From Corallococcus praedator (GTDB lineage: Bacteria; Myxococcota; Myxococcia; Myxococcales; Myxococcaceae), in contig NZ_RAWI01000016.1 in assembly GCF_003612125.1 (NCBI RefSeq), positions 1 to 56,891 on the forward strand: a stretch of DNA of 56,891 nucleotides, given 5' to 3'. Shown piece after piece: positions 29,901-37,869 of the stretch. Each line of letters begins with the position of its first letter. The first letter of the stretch is position 1. The notes beneath the pieces were generated by a model. That model was not told the DNA's origin. It ran no database searches and was given only the letters and a program-made list of their open reading frames with translations. Position numbers and translations under genes: made by a program.

Positions 29901-30789
29901 AGCGGTCAGGCAGGACCGTGCCCAACTGCACGGTGCCCGCCTCGGTGCCGTCGCTCGTCCACAGGCGCCGGGTGCCACCGGCCACCAGACCCCAGAACAG
30001 CAGGCGGTCGCCCATCCGGAAGAACGCGTAGGGCGCCAGGTGCTCCCGCCCGGGAACCGCGTCCTTGATGAGGACGGTGCCTTCGGGGGTGCCATCCGTC
30101 TTCCACAGCTCCTGGCCTGTCTCCCACGTGTAGCAGGGGAAGATGAGCGTGTCCCCGATCCAGGTGGCGGGCGCGTCGAAGCGCGCCCCGGACGCGACCT
30201 CCTTGAGGATCCGGGTCCCCGCGGGGGTTCCGTCGCTCCGCCACAGCGTGAACCCATACGGGCTGCTGATGCTCATGGCCTCGAAGTAGAGGGCGCCGTC
30301 ATGCTCGGTGATGAACGACGGGGGCGAGGCCAGGGCCAGCACCAACTCGGTGCCCTGCGCGGTGCCGTCCGTGCGCCACAGGCCGTGGACATCGCGGGAG
30401 GCGACGAGCATCCGGGCGGAGAAGTAGAGGTGGTTGCCCATCCGGGTGAGCTGCGTGGGCTCCGAGCCCCAGAGCCCCGGCAGCAGGTCCGTCACCAGGA
30501 CCGTGCCCTCCCGGGTGCCGTCCGTCTTCCACAGCTCCCGGCCGTGGAGTCCGTCCTCCGCGGTGAAGAAGACGGTCGACCCCACCTCCACGAAGTGCAG
30601 GGGTTGGGCGAAGGGGAGCTGTACCTTGTTGCCCGGAGCCAGGTCGCCCACCAGGAAGGGCGCGGCCTCCAGCCCGGAGGTCACCGCGGCGGGCCCGGGC
30701 ACGGCCCCGCTGGTGGACTCGCACCCCACGCCCAGCCACGCGGCCAGGATGCACACCGACACCACACCTACATTCCACCGCGAAGCCAT
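26932..30789 (-). CDS. Large ELWxxDGT/HYR-repeat lipoprotein with MYXO-CTERM-like tail
   Basis: A 1,285-residue surface protein. The N-terminal signal ends LGVGC (Cys at 23). Residues about 40-900 carry some fourteen ELWxxDGT-type repeats (ELWKTDGT, GLWRTDGT, RLWTSDGT and others). Four HYR-like immunoglobulin modules follow (about 905-1220), each with DTTPPTLTCP-like openings, a C-pair and GTTxVxAxAxDxxGN. After a Pro-rich linker comes GGCQQAGG, a hydrophobic stretch and RRARAK, a MYXO-CTERM tail, but with about twelve extra residues after the basic cluster. It therefore has potential lipid anchors at both ends. The likely role is adhesion or surface interaction. Divergent from clpP. Confidence 0.85.
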   Translation of the reverse strand: MASRWNVGVVSVCILAAWLGVGCESTSGAVPGPAAVTSGLEAAPFLVGDLAPGNKVQLPFAQPLHFVEVGSTVFFTAEDGLHGRELWKTDGTREGTVLVTDLLPGLWGSEPTQLTRMGNHLYFSARMLVASRDVHGLWRTDGTAQGTELVLALASPPSFITEHDGALYFEAMSISSPYGFTLWRSDGTPAGTRILKEVASGARFDAPATWIGDTLIFPCYTWETGQELWKTDGTPEGTVLIKDAVPGREHLAPYAFFRMGDRLLFWGLVAGGTRRLWTSDGTEAGTVQLGTVLPDRYGTGYPPIAVVGDLAYFSGWDAQGGQELWRTDGTPEGTVRVIDLVAGSLDSAPQFPTAHEGKLYFRAKDATGLSRMWRLDAPGVAPVQFAGVPGLDLGRAPMMSTPGGLFFQAWDGDQQQLWRTDGTESGTFPFFTMAPGLDYRVQLWAWDRLFFSATDGELLMTDGTAEGTRSIPRRSAIEAGAFDFDNPNDAVDLDGTLFFTAPQIVKTGTTQTLVRTLWSSDGTGDGTRQVTETATGGFSLSPMQLMPLNGQLLFLTGGSSSSDLWRLEGSTRKLQRLGGAAFPSGSRGLVATGTRGYFSQRGYFGGWELWTTDATLEGTVRLSTGPGTSPTEAPRWLTPGNETLYFAWRQAYAQDSLWKSDGTQEGTVMLKSFRTESDSSEVLGLLPVGRRVFLQIRLGGINQLWVTEGTAGSTRFLVTLPGSTSDWAAVGDTLYLSLVANNASPRLWKYDGQTLQALHDFGTASNTARPGSLTAVGPLLVFWASDGASGYELWRSDGTPGGTVRVKDLNPGPVGAVAVPERMFALGPQGPVVFAAADGASGMELWKTDGTTEGTVRVVDVLPGPHSSSPKGLATAGRHFFFSAWTPEAGRELWALPREVADTTPPTLTCPGAQEAEAVSSQGAPVRYPAATAVDAEDPRPTVRMSYASGDTLPLGTTAVQALALDDTGNTATCTFDITVRDTTPPALTCPPDLRREATSRQGAFVSAYEDAVAMDTVSRVALDFQPPAWGDFPLGTTPVRIRATDASGNARECTFDVIVSDTQAPTLAACPPDLSLEATGPQGAVATYTLPLATDAASPTRVEALPPSGHTFAFGRTPVAVKAYDSSGNEDRCAFFVTVKDTRPPDLGCPPRQERVTNSNQGAVVEWPEAQAEDVASPVTLSYIPARGSLFAPGTTAVRAIATDTHGNARECTFDVTVKVRPPPPVRVPPSDPGPAPDTDTGGCQQAGGADAGVWGLFLLALWAFPRRARAKAAGMHCPNARRI

Positions 30790-30944
30790 GATGTTCCCGG
30801 GTCAACCTGACGTACCCCTCCCATACGCAGTGGGGCCAGAATCCTGGGTTCTAGCCCGTCCCCTCCACCCAAGCGTGGGACAGCGCACGCTCCGGCAAGA
30901 AGGAGGGAGCGCGCGGACTCGGGGACGATTAGGGTACGGGGGCC

Positions 30945-31541
<597 letters not shown>

Positions 31542-31560
31542 TCGCCGCTGGCCCGGCGGC

Positions 31561-31577
31561 CGGGGAGGCCCTCCCCG
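31561..31577 (+). terminator. Hairpin downstream of clpP
   Basis: CGGGGAG and CTCCCCG pair around a GCC loop, 19 bp after the clpP stop. Perfect 7-bp stem, no T-tract. Confidence 0.45.
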
Positions 31578-31666
31578 CGCCGTCGCTCCAGGCGGGCACG
31601 CGCGGAGCGGACGAGCCGCAACTGTCCCACAGTGCCGCTTGACGCTGGCGTGACCACCGTCTGGTG

Positions 31667-32077
31667 ATGACGCCCCGCTTCGTGATTGCCGCTCTGCTGC
31701 CTGCCCTCCTGGCGGGTGTTGGTTGTGCCACCGGCCCTACGGGGCGTCCGCCCGTGCCGCCCTCGTCCGCGTCCGTGCAGGCGGAGCTGGGCGAGCGCAA
31801 CGTCGTCGACGCTGGCGCGGAGTACGCCCACCAGAACGGCGTCCTGCTGGCGGAGGGCGGCGAGGGCGAGGCGGTGCGCGTCAGCCCCAACTACTGGCGG
31901 ATCCGCTTCGCGCTCCCGGAGGAGGGCTCCGGCAAGCTGCTGGAGCTGGACTTCGATGAGCTGGCGCGGCGCGTGACGGGTTCACGCCGCCTGGACATCA
32001 CGCCCACGTTCCCGCCCACCTCCAGCACCTTCCAGCCCAGCGACGCGAGCCCCGCGACGGGCGGCTCGGGTCGCTGA
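31667..32077 (+). CDS. Small lipoprotein of unknown function
   Basis: A 136-residue lipoprotein with a type II signal peptide (MTPRFVIAALLPALLAGVGC). The mature part has a low-complexity Pro/Ser segment, a short folded-looking core (ERNVVDAGAEYAHQNGVL, VSPNYWRIRFALPEEGSGKLLELDFDELA) and a Ser/Thr/Pro-rich end. I do not recognise a family. The start may be GTG 31664 or ATG 31667; the two differ by one residue. It converges with the nucleotidase gene 12 bp downstream. Confidence 0.75.
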   Translation: MTPRFVIAALLPALLAGVGCATGPTGRPPVPPSSASVQAELGERNVVDAGAEYAHQNGVLLAEGGEGEAVRVSPNYWRIRFALPEEGSGKLLELDFDELARRVTGSRRLDITPTFPPTSSTFQPSDASPATGGSGR

Positions 32078-32089
32078 AGCGCCGCTCGG

Positions 32090-34003
32090 TTACGGCAGCC
32101 GGGTGACGCGGTCGAGCGCCGGGGCCGGCAGCGGGTTCGCCTCCGTGCTCTTCGCCGTCAGGTACGCCTCCAGCGCATCGGCATCCACCGCGCCGCCCAG
32201 CAGGTTCGTGCCCTCCGTGAGGACGGTGAAGCCGTCGCCGCCCGGCGCGAGGAAGCTGTTCACCGTGACGCGGTAGCTGGCGGCGGGATCCACCGTGACG
32301 CCGTTGAGCTGGATGCTGGCCGGGTCCACCTTGGAGCCCAGGGGCGCCGCCGCGCTGAACGCATACGAGAAGCCCGCGGACGGGTGGAGGATGCGGGTGG
32401 CGGTGCCAGGGCGGAACTGCTGCTCCAGCAGGCGCTCAATCTGCGCGCCCGTGAGCGTCAGGGTGACCAGGCTGTTGCCGAAGGGCTGTACGGTGAAGGC
32501 CTCGCCGTAGGTGATGGCGCCGGTGTCGCTGGGGTTGGCCGCATCGCGCACGAGGTCGGTCCGCACGCCGCCCGGGTTCATGAAGGCCACCACGGCGCCG
32601 CCCTGGCCCGCGGGCTTCGTGGCTTCCAACTGGGCGTCCGCGATGACGAAGCCCATGGTGGACTGTCCGGTGGGGTCCTTCAGGATGTCGCCGCGCGTGA
32701 GCGTCTGGTCAATCCAGCCGATGACGCGGTTCTCCAGCGGCGTCGTCAGGCCCTTGTAGCGGGCCACCTGTTCGGTGACGGTGGGGTCCGGCGTCACGGT
32801 GCGGGTGACGATGACGTTCTGGGCCTGGGCCTGCGTCAGGGCGCCCGTCTTCGCGTCCAGGGTCAGGTCGATGTCCGTGAGCAGCCGGCCCACGGAGGCG
32901 GCGCTGGTGACGAGCTTGCCGCTCAGCGAGCAGTTGTAGGCCTGATGGGTGTGGCCGCTGACGATGACGTTCACGGCGGGGTCCAGCTTCTGGGCGATGT
33001 CCAGGATGGGGCCGGAGATGCCCTTGCACTCGTTGTAGAGCGAGTCGAGCGCGGGCATTCCGCCCTCGTGCACCACGATGACGATGGCGCCCACGCCCTG
33101 GGACTTCAGCTCCGGCACCAGCGCGTTGACGGTCTCCACCTCGTCCTTGAAGGTGAGGCCGGCCACGCCCGACGGGGTGACGATCTGCGGCGTGCCTTCC
33201 AGCGTCATGCCGATGAAGGCCACCTTCACGCCCTCGAAGGTGCGCACGTCGTAGCGCGGGAAGAGGGTGCGGTCCGGGCCGGTGGCCACGTTGGCCGCGA
33301 GGTACTTGAACCGCGCGCCCTCGAAGCCGGTGCCGTCCTGGCAGCCGTCCACCGGGTGGCAGCCGCCGGCCTGCATGCGCAGGAGCTCCGAGCCGCCTTC
33401 GTCGAACTCGTGGTTGCCCACCGCGGCCAGGTCCAGGCCCACCTGGTTCATGACCTCGATGGTGGGCTCGTCGTGGAAGAGGGCGGAGAGCAGCGGCGTG
33501 GCGCCGATGAGGTCACCGGCGGAGACCACCACCGTGTTCGGGTTCTTCGCGCGCAGGTCCGCGACGTGGCGGGCGAAGTACACGGCGCCGCCCGCGTTCA
33601 CGCGGTCCGCGGCGCCGCCATCCGGCAGCAGGGCCGTGATGATCTGTCCGCCGGTACCGCCCGCGGGCTCCAACTGCCCGTGGAAGTCGTTGAACGCGAT
33701 GATCTTCACGGACACCGTCGCCGCGCTGCCTCCGTCGTCGCGGGTGCCGGCGTCGGTGCTGGTGCCCGCATCGGTCTCCGCGGGCGGCGGGAAGGTGACG
33801 CGCTGGCAGACGTGTTCGACGCAGGTCCAGCCATTGCCCTGGCTGTCTGGGGTGACCTGCTCCGCGCAGTCGAAGGCGTTCACGCATTCTTGATTGCCGC
33901 AGCCTCCGTGCAGGACGAGCAGCAGGCCCGTGACGAAGGCACCGGCGAGGAGGAAGACGCTGGGACGCGCGACATCACGCGCGGCGGGAACAGAAGGTTG
34001 CAT
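32090..34003 (-). CDS. Secreted 5'-nucleotidase/2',3'-cyclic phosphodiesterase family lipoprotein
   Basis: A 637-residue exported metallophosphatase of the UshA/5'-nucleotidase family that dephosphorylates nucleotides outside the cytoplasm. An N-terminal hydrophobic segment ends in VLHGGCGNQE, a possible lipobox, and a short Cys-containing DAGTSTDAG linker follows. Metal-site motifs are IIAFNDFHGQLEP, VVSAGDLIGATP, AAVGNHEFDEGG, IVIVVHEGG and IVSGHTHQAYN. The C-terminal substrate domain has VAFMNPGGVRTDL and SFLAPGGDGFTV. ATG 34003 is preceded by CAGGAG. A longer open frame upstream to 34510 is a shadow. It could support phosphate or purine scavenging from prey, which is inferred. Confidence 0.93.
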   Translation of the reverse strand: MQPSVPAARDVARPSVFLLAGAFVTGLLLVLHGGCGNQECVNAFDCAEQVTPDSQGNGWTCVEHVCQRVTFPPPAETDAGTSTDAGTRDDGGSAATVSVKIIAFNDFHGQLEPAGGTGGQIITALLPDGGAADRVNAGGAVYFARHVADLRAKNPNTVVVSAGDLIGATPLLSALFHDEPTIEVMNQVGLDLAAVGNHEFDEGGSELLRMQAGGCHPVDGCQDGTGFEGARFKYLAANVATGPDRTLFPRYDVRTFEGVKVAFIGMTLEGTPQIVTPSGVAGLTFKDEVETVNALVPELKSQGVGAIVIVVHEGGMPALDSLYNECKGISGPILDIAQKLDPAVNVIVSGHTHQAYNCSLSGKLVTSAASVGRLLTDIDLTLDAKTGALTQAQAQNVIVTRTVTPDPTVTEQVARYKGLTTPLENRVIGWIDQTLTRGDILKDPTGQSTMGFVIADAQLEATKPAGQGGAVVAFMNPGGVRTDLVRDAANPSDTGAITYGEAFTVQPFGNSLVTLTLTGAQIERLLEQQFRPGTATRILHPSAGFSYAFSAAAPLGSKVDPASIQLNGVTVDPAASYRVTVNSFLAPGGDGFTVLTEGTNLLGGAVDADALEAYLTAKSTEANPLPAPALDRVTRLP

Positions 34004-34166
34004 CGGGACGGCTCCTGGATTCAGACTGCGGAGGGGTGACCGCGATGTGAGCTCCCCCTCCGGACGGCGGGGACCCTGGCACCGTCGCATGACGTTCGCG
34101 TGAGGGCTGGGTCCCGAATGGGTGCCGGCCCTCTGGATGTGACGTGAACGACACGCAGGGGCGGGT

Positions 34167-34616
34167 TCAAGGGAGGGCGGACGCCTGGCACCACAGCAGC
34201 TCCGCGACGCCGCCCACGCGTCCCTGGAGCACGGCCTTCTGGCGCAACAGCCCGCCCAGGTGGCGGGCCTCGTCGCGCGACATGCCGGGGACGAAGAGGC
34301 TCTCCTCGAACCAGCTCCGGTCGTCCGCCACGCCCACGGCGGACACGGGGTGATGGCCGCGGGCTTCGAGCAGGCCGCGCAAGGTGCGCTGGAGCCGCGC
34401 GTTGGTCCGCGAGCCGTGCGCCCGCGCGTGGGGGTTCCACGCGGTGAGGAAGGCCCAGGACGTGTGGCCGTGCGCGGTGAGCGCGGCGTCGAGCAGCGGG
34501 TGCGTGGCACCCACGCGCAGCACGTGCTTCACGCCTCCGACGAGGGGGTGCGCGCGCACGACGTAGCCCGTGGACTCGAAGGCCTTGCGCAGCGGATCCG
34601 CCGGTTCGTCATGCAT
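34167..34616 (-). CDS. DUF3293 domain-containing protein
   Basis: A 150-residue small cytoplasmic protein. The family hallmark is the central segment SWAFLTAWNPHARAHGSRTNARL, followed by GVADDRSWFEESLFVPGMSRDEAR and LGGLLRQKAVL. The function of DUF3293 is unknown. ATG 34616 is chosen, although ATG 34634 in the same frame is possible and neither has a good Shine-Dalgarno. The nucleotidase gene follows it on the same strand after 163 bp. Confidence 0.8.
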   Translation of the reverse strand: MHDEPADPLRKAFESTGYVVRAHPLVGGVKHVLRVGATHPLLDAALTAHGHTSWAFLTAWNPHARAHGSRTNARLQRTLRGLLEARGHHPVSAVGVADDRSWFEESLFVPGMSRDEARHLGGLLRQKAVLQGRVGGVAELLWCQASALP

Positions 34617-34709
34617 CGCGGCCCCTGGGGGCATGCCTTGAGCACCGGCGACCCGAAGGCCCCCGGTCCACGGGGCTGTTCATGCGGATCCGCTGCCTGT
34701 GCGCGCGGC

Positions 34710-36128
34710 CTACGGCTGGGTGCCCTGTGCGGTCGCGGACTGCGGACTCGTGGGCGCGGGGTTGGTGCCCTGCGGAGCCGACGTCGGCGGCGTCGCGGCG
34801 GGCGGCGTCGCGGCCTGCGGGGTCGTCGGGGTCGGGGCCGAGGGCGCCGCGAGGAGCGGCAGGGCCGGATGCCCCACGAGGAGCTCGGGCGGAATCTGGC
34901 TGGCCACGATGGGGTCCTGCTGCGCGGTCCGCCACGGCACTTCCGGCCACCAGCGCTCCGTGGGAGGTGCCTGCGCGAGGAAGTCCTGTCCCAGCCGGGG
35001 CGAGGTGACGCTCACCCCGTCCTGCTTCGCCGCCGCCAGCGAGCGCTCCATGGGCTCCGTCCACGAGTGGGTCGCCAGCGTGACGAGCCCCCAGTGCACC
35101 GGCAGCATCAACCGGCCGCGCACCAGCCGGTGCGCGAGCACGGCCTGCTCCGGCCCCAGGTGCCAGTCCGGCCAGCCCGCGCCGTACTGGCCCGTCTCAA
35201 TCATCGTCATGTCGAAGGGCCCCAGCTTCGCGCCAATCTCCTCCATCGCGGGGAACAGGCCGGTGTCGCCCGAGTAATAGACGCGGTGTTGGGAGCCCAC
35301 GAGCGCCCAGCCCGCCCACAGCGTCTTGTTCTGCTGGAGGAAGCGGCCCGACGCATGCCGCGCGGGCGTGCACACGATGTCCAGCCCCTTCACGCGCGTG
35401 CGCTCCCACCAGTCCAGCTCCACGATGCGCTCCGCGGGCACGCCCCAGTACTCCAGGTGCGCGCCAATGCCCAACGGCACGACGAAGGTGGTGTTCCAGT
35501 CCTTCATCGCGCGGATGGTCGCGAAGTCCAGGTGGTCGTAGTGGTCGTGGGAGATGACCACCGCGTCGATGGGCGGCAGGTCGCTGAGCGCGATGGGCGC
35601 GGGGAACCAGCGCTTGGGGCCAATCCACCCGAGCGGCGAGGTGCGCTCGCCCCACAGCGGATCCGTGAGCACGCGGTGCCCGTCCACCTCCACCAGCGTG
35701 GACGAGTGCCCCAGCCAGGTGACGCGCAGCCCGCCCGGCGGAGGCGTGGCGAAGCGCTTCGGATCGATGGGCGGCACCGTCAGCGGCGTCTGGGGCGCGC
35801 TGTCGGGGCTCGAATTGAACATGGCCGACAGGGACTCTTCCCAGTGGTTGAGGATGGGCTGCGGGTTGACGAAGCCTCCGTCCTTCCACTGCGGAGACTT
35901 CTCCATCCGCTCGCGCCGCGCGCCGTCCGCGCCCCGGCCGAAGGACTCCCAGCCATCGAAGACGACGACGAGCAGGAAGGCGACCAGCAGCACGAGCGCC
36001 CACCCGAACACTCGCAGCAGCTTGCTACCCCAGGATGAACCCTGGGGGCCGTGGGGCGGAAAGGCCGTGCGGAAGGCGCTCTGGCGGGCCTTGTCTGCGG
36101 CCCGGATGGGCCCGGCGTTCATCTTCAT
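34710..36128 (-). CDS. Membrane-anchored metallo-beta-lactamase-fold hydrolase (NAPE-PLD/UlaG-like)
   Basis: A 472-residue protein. One membrane anchor (LLRVFGWALVLLVAFLLVVVF, near 37-57) is followed by an MBL domain with TWLGHSSTLVEVDG, the metal motif ISHDHYDHLD, PARHASGR, YYSGDTGLFPAM and PVHWGLVTLATHSWTEP. The last two resemble N-acyl-phosphatidylethanolamine phospholipase D. The C-terminal 50 residues are a low-complexity Pro/Ala/Thr/Gln tail. Its orientation suggests a periplasmic catalytic domain. ATG 36128 is chosen; the open frame continues upstream without features. It sits 53 bp after the serine hydrolase gene on the same strand. The lipid substrate is an inference. Confidence 0.85.
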   Translation of the reverse strand: MKMNAGPIRAADKARQSAFRTAFPPHGPQGSSWGSKLLRVFGWALVLLVAFLLVVVFDGWESFGRGADGARRERMEKSPQWKDGGFVNPQPILNHWEESLSAMFNSSPDSAPQTPLTVPPIDPKRFATPPPGGLRVTWLGHSSTLVEVDGHRVLTDPLWGERTSPLGWIGPKRWFPAPIALSDLPPIDAVVISHDHYDHLDFATIRAMKDWNTTFVVPLGIGAHLEYWGVPAERIVELDWWERTRVKGLDIVCTPARHASGRFLQQNKTLWAGWALVGSQHRVYYSGDTGLFPAMEEIGAKLGPFDMTMIETGQYGAGWPDWHLGPEQAVLAHRLVRGRLMLPVHWGLVTLATHSWTEPMERSLAAAKQDGVSVTSPRLGQDFLAQAPPTERWWPEVPWRTAQQDPIVASQIPPELLVGHPALPLLAAPSAPTPTTPQAATPPAATPPTSAPQGTNPAPTSPQSATAQGTQP

Positions 36129-36181
36129 GCCCGGACCCTGATGGGTCTGGTGCGCAGGTGTCAATGGGAAGCGGCGAGTTC

Positions 36182-37297
36182 CTACGGGGTCGCCGCGACC
36201 GCGGCGCGGATCTCCGGGCGCAACCGCTGCTCCAATCCCACGGAGAAGGCGCCCACCCGCTCCTCGTTCGTCGCCTCCAACTGCATGCCCAGGATGGCGT
36301 AGTAGCCGCTGTCGCGGTCCACCCAGGGGGTGAATCCGAACGCCCCGGGCGACGACACGACCGCGCAGCCCGTGGAGGGCGTGTCGCACTCCAGCCACGC
36401 GGTGAGGCCGTAGTGGTACGTCAGCCCCCCGTCCACCATGGGCGAGCTGCCGATGACGACGTCATACGGCTCGCGCGACTGCGCGTCGAAGAGCGAGGCG
36501 GACGCGAACGGCACGCCCCCCACGGTGCCCCGGTGGTACACGACGCCCAGCAGCTTCGCGTACTCGTCCATCGTGGAGCGCAGGCCGCCCGCGATGAGCG
36601 GGTTGCTGGTGCCCAGCGTGTTGCGCGGGAAGGTGTAGTAGGCGAGCTCCGCGCTCGTCAGCCCCAGCGGCGTCTTCACCTGCTCGTCGAAGATGTCCTG
36701 CCAGGGCTTGCCGGTGCGCACTTCCGCCATGCGCGCGGCGACGTGCAGGTGGGCGGAGCCGTAGTCGAAGCGCGTGCCGGGAGGCGCCACGGGCGTACCA
36801 GCCGCGATGGCCTCCACGCACTGCGCGAGCGTGCCCCCCATCTGCACGGTGCAGGGGTGGTTCGGCTCCAGGCCGGACGTGAAGGACAGCAGGTGGCGCA
36901 GGGTGATGCCCGCCTGGGGCCCCGTCCACCCAAGCACCTCGCCCGTCGTGGAGTCCAGGGACAGCACGCCCGCGTCCACCAGCCGGAACAGGGCCAGGCC
37001 CGATGCCATCTTGGACGCGGAGGCGATGGCCACCCGGCGGTCCGGCGCGAAGTCGCCGTAGCTCTTCACGAAGACGCGCCGGTCCTGCGCGTCGTACACC
37101 GCGAGCGTCACCCCCGGTACGCCCGCGTCCGCCACGCTCTCCGCGACCATGGCATTCACCTTCGCGAAGGGATCCACGGTCCCGGCATCCAGCACGCCCG
37201 CGTCCGGCGGCGTCGGGTGGTCGTCCGGGGAAGAGGACGCTTCTCCACACGCGGTCAGGGTGAGGGCCAGCAGCAGCAACGCTCGGATGTTCAGCAC
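36182..37297 (-). CDS. Serine hydrolase, class C beta-lactamase/penicillin-binding-like lipoprotein
   Basis: A 371-residue lipoprotein (signal RALLLLALTLTAC). The serine-penicillin-recognising fold shows the SxxK motif in IASASKMASG, the second-site YxS in FDYGSAHL, and a third-box-like TYHYGLTAWL near the C-terminus. Other segments (VYDAQDRRVFVKSYGDFA, LRHLLSFTSGL) fit the beta-lactamase/EstB family, which includes esterases and D-amino-acid peptidases. GTG 37297 is chosen because GGAGG lies 6 bp upstream and it gives a compact signal peptide; the longer frame has no support. Antibiotic hydrolysis should not be assumed. It is 56 bp downstream of the SnoaL-like gene. Confidence 0.85.
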   Translation of the reverse strand: MLNIRALLLLALTLTACGEASSSPDDHPTPPDAGVLDAGTVDPFAKVNAMVAESVADAGVPGVTLAVYDAQDRRVFVKSYGDFAPDRRVAIASASKMASGLALFRLVDAGVLSLDSTTGEVLGWTGPQAGITLRHLLSFTSGLEPNHPCTVQMGGTLAQCVEAIAAGTPVAPPGTRFDYGSAHLHVAARMAEVRTGKPWQDIFDEQVKTPLGLTSAELAYYTFPRNTLGTSNPLIAGGLRSTMDEYAKLLGVVYHRGTVGGVPFASASLFDAQSREPYDVVIGSSPMVDGGLTYHYGLTAWLECDTPSTGCAVVSSPGAFGFTPWVDRDSGYYAILGMQLEATNEERVGAFSVGLEQRLRPEIRAAVAATP

Positions 37298-37353
37298 CAG
37301 GGGCCTCCAGGAGATGGAGTCCCCTTCAACCCGTGCTCCGCGAAAAGGTTTCG

Positions 37354-37869
37354 TCAGGGCGTCGGCGGCACGACCTTGTAGCCCCGCTGGAGCAGCGGTG
37401 AGAGCCGGTCGGTGAGGTCCCACGACTCCACGAAGCGTCCGTCGCGCAGCCGGTAGAGGGAGTCCCCGTGGAGCGTCACCGAGGGCGGCCTGCCGTCGTC
37501 GTCCACGGGGCCCTGGGCGTCGGTGCCCACCGCGCGCCAGCGCACCAGCACCCAGTCGTCCTCCGCGAGGACGTGGAGCAGTTCAAAGCGCAGGTCCGGG
37601 AAGAGCGCGAAGCCGGCCTGGGCCTGGGTGCGCACCACCTCCGGGCCCCGGAGCTGCGCGGGCGCGTCCTCCGAGCGGTCCACGTAGTCGGCCGCGACGT
37701 ACTCCGGGATTCGGTCCAGGCGCTTCTGGTTGTAGACCTCCTCGGTGAACAGGCGCGCGCGCTCCTTGTTGTCCGCGCTCACCCGTTGGGCCCGCTCCGC
37801 CGGGGACACCGCCGCGCAGCCGGTCATCCCCAGGAGCCCCAGCACCACCCACCACGCACGTGTCCTCAT
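37354..37869 (-). CDS. SnoaL-like ester cyclase family lipoprotein
   Basis: A 171-residue lipoprotein (VVLGLLGMTGC) with a SnoaL/ester-cyclase cone fold: NKERARLFTEEVYNQKRLDRIPEYVAADYVDRS, LFPDLRFELLHVLAEDDWVLVRWRAVGT, LHGDSLYRLRDGRFVESWDLTD. Such proteins can be cyclases, hydrolases or small ligand binders, and many have no known substrate. Its ATG (37867-37869) overlaps the stop codon of the acyl-CoA oxidase gene (37866-37868), so the two are translationally coupled. Confidence 0.87.
   Translation of the reverse strand: MRTRAWWVVLGLLGMTGCAAVSPAERAQRVSADNKERARLFTEEVYNQKRLDRIPEYVAADYVDRSEDAPAQLRGPEVVRTQAQAGFALFPDLRFELLHVLAEDDWVLVRWRAVGTDAQGPVDDDGRPPSVTLHGDSLYRLRDGRFVESWDLTDRLSPLLQRGYKVVPPTP

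Noticed and set aside
27457-30810. An 1,117-codon plus-strand frame opposite the large ELWxxDGT gene
   Set aside because: Composition is shadow-like, and the minus-strand protein has a signal peptide, repeats and a sorting tail.
34710-37297. The UlaG/NAPE-PLD-like and serine hydrolase genes as antibiotic-resistance beta-lactamases
   Set aside because: The first has HxHxDH metal motifs with phospholipase-like segments. The second fits esterase or peptidase members of the serine beta-lactamase superfamily as well. Neither shows lactamase-specific evidence like the B1 enzyme.
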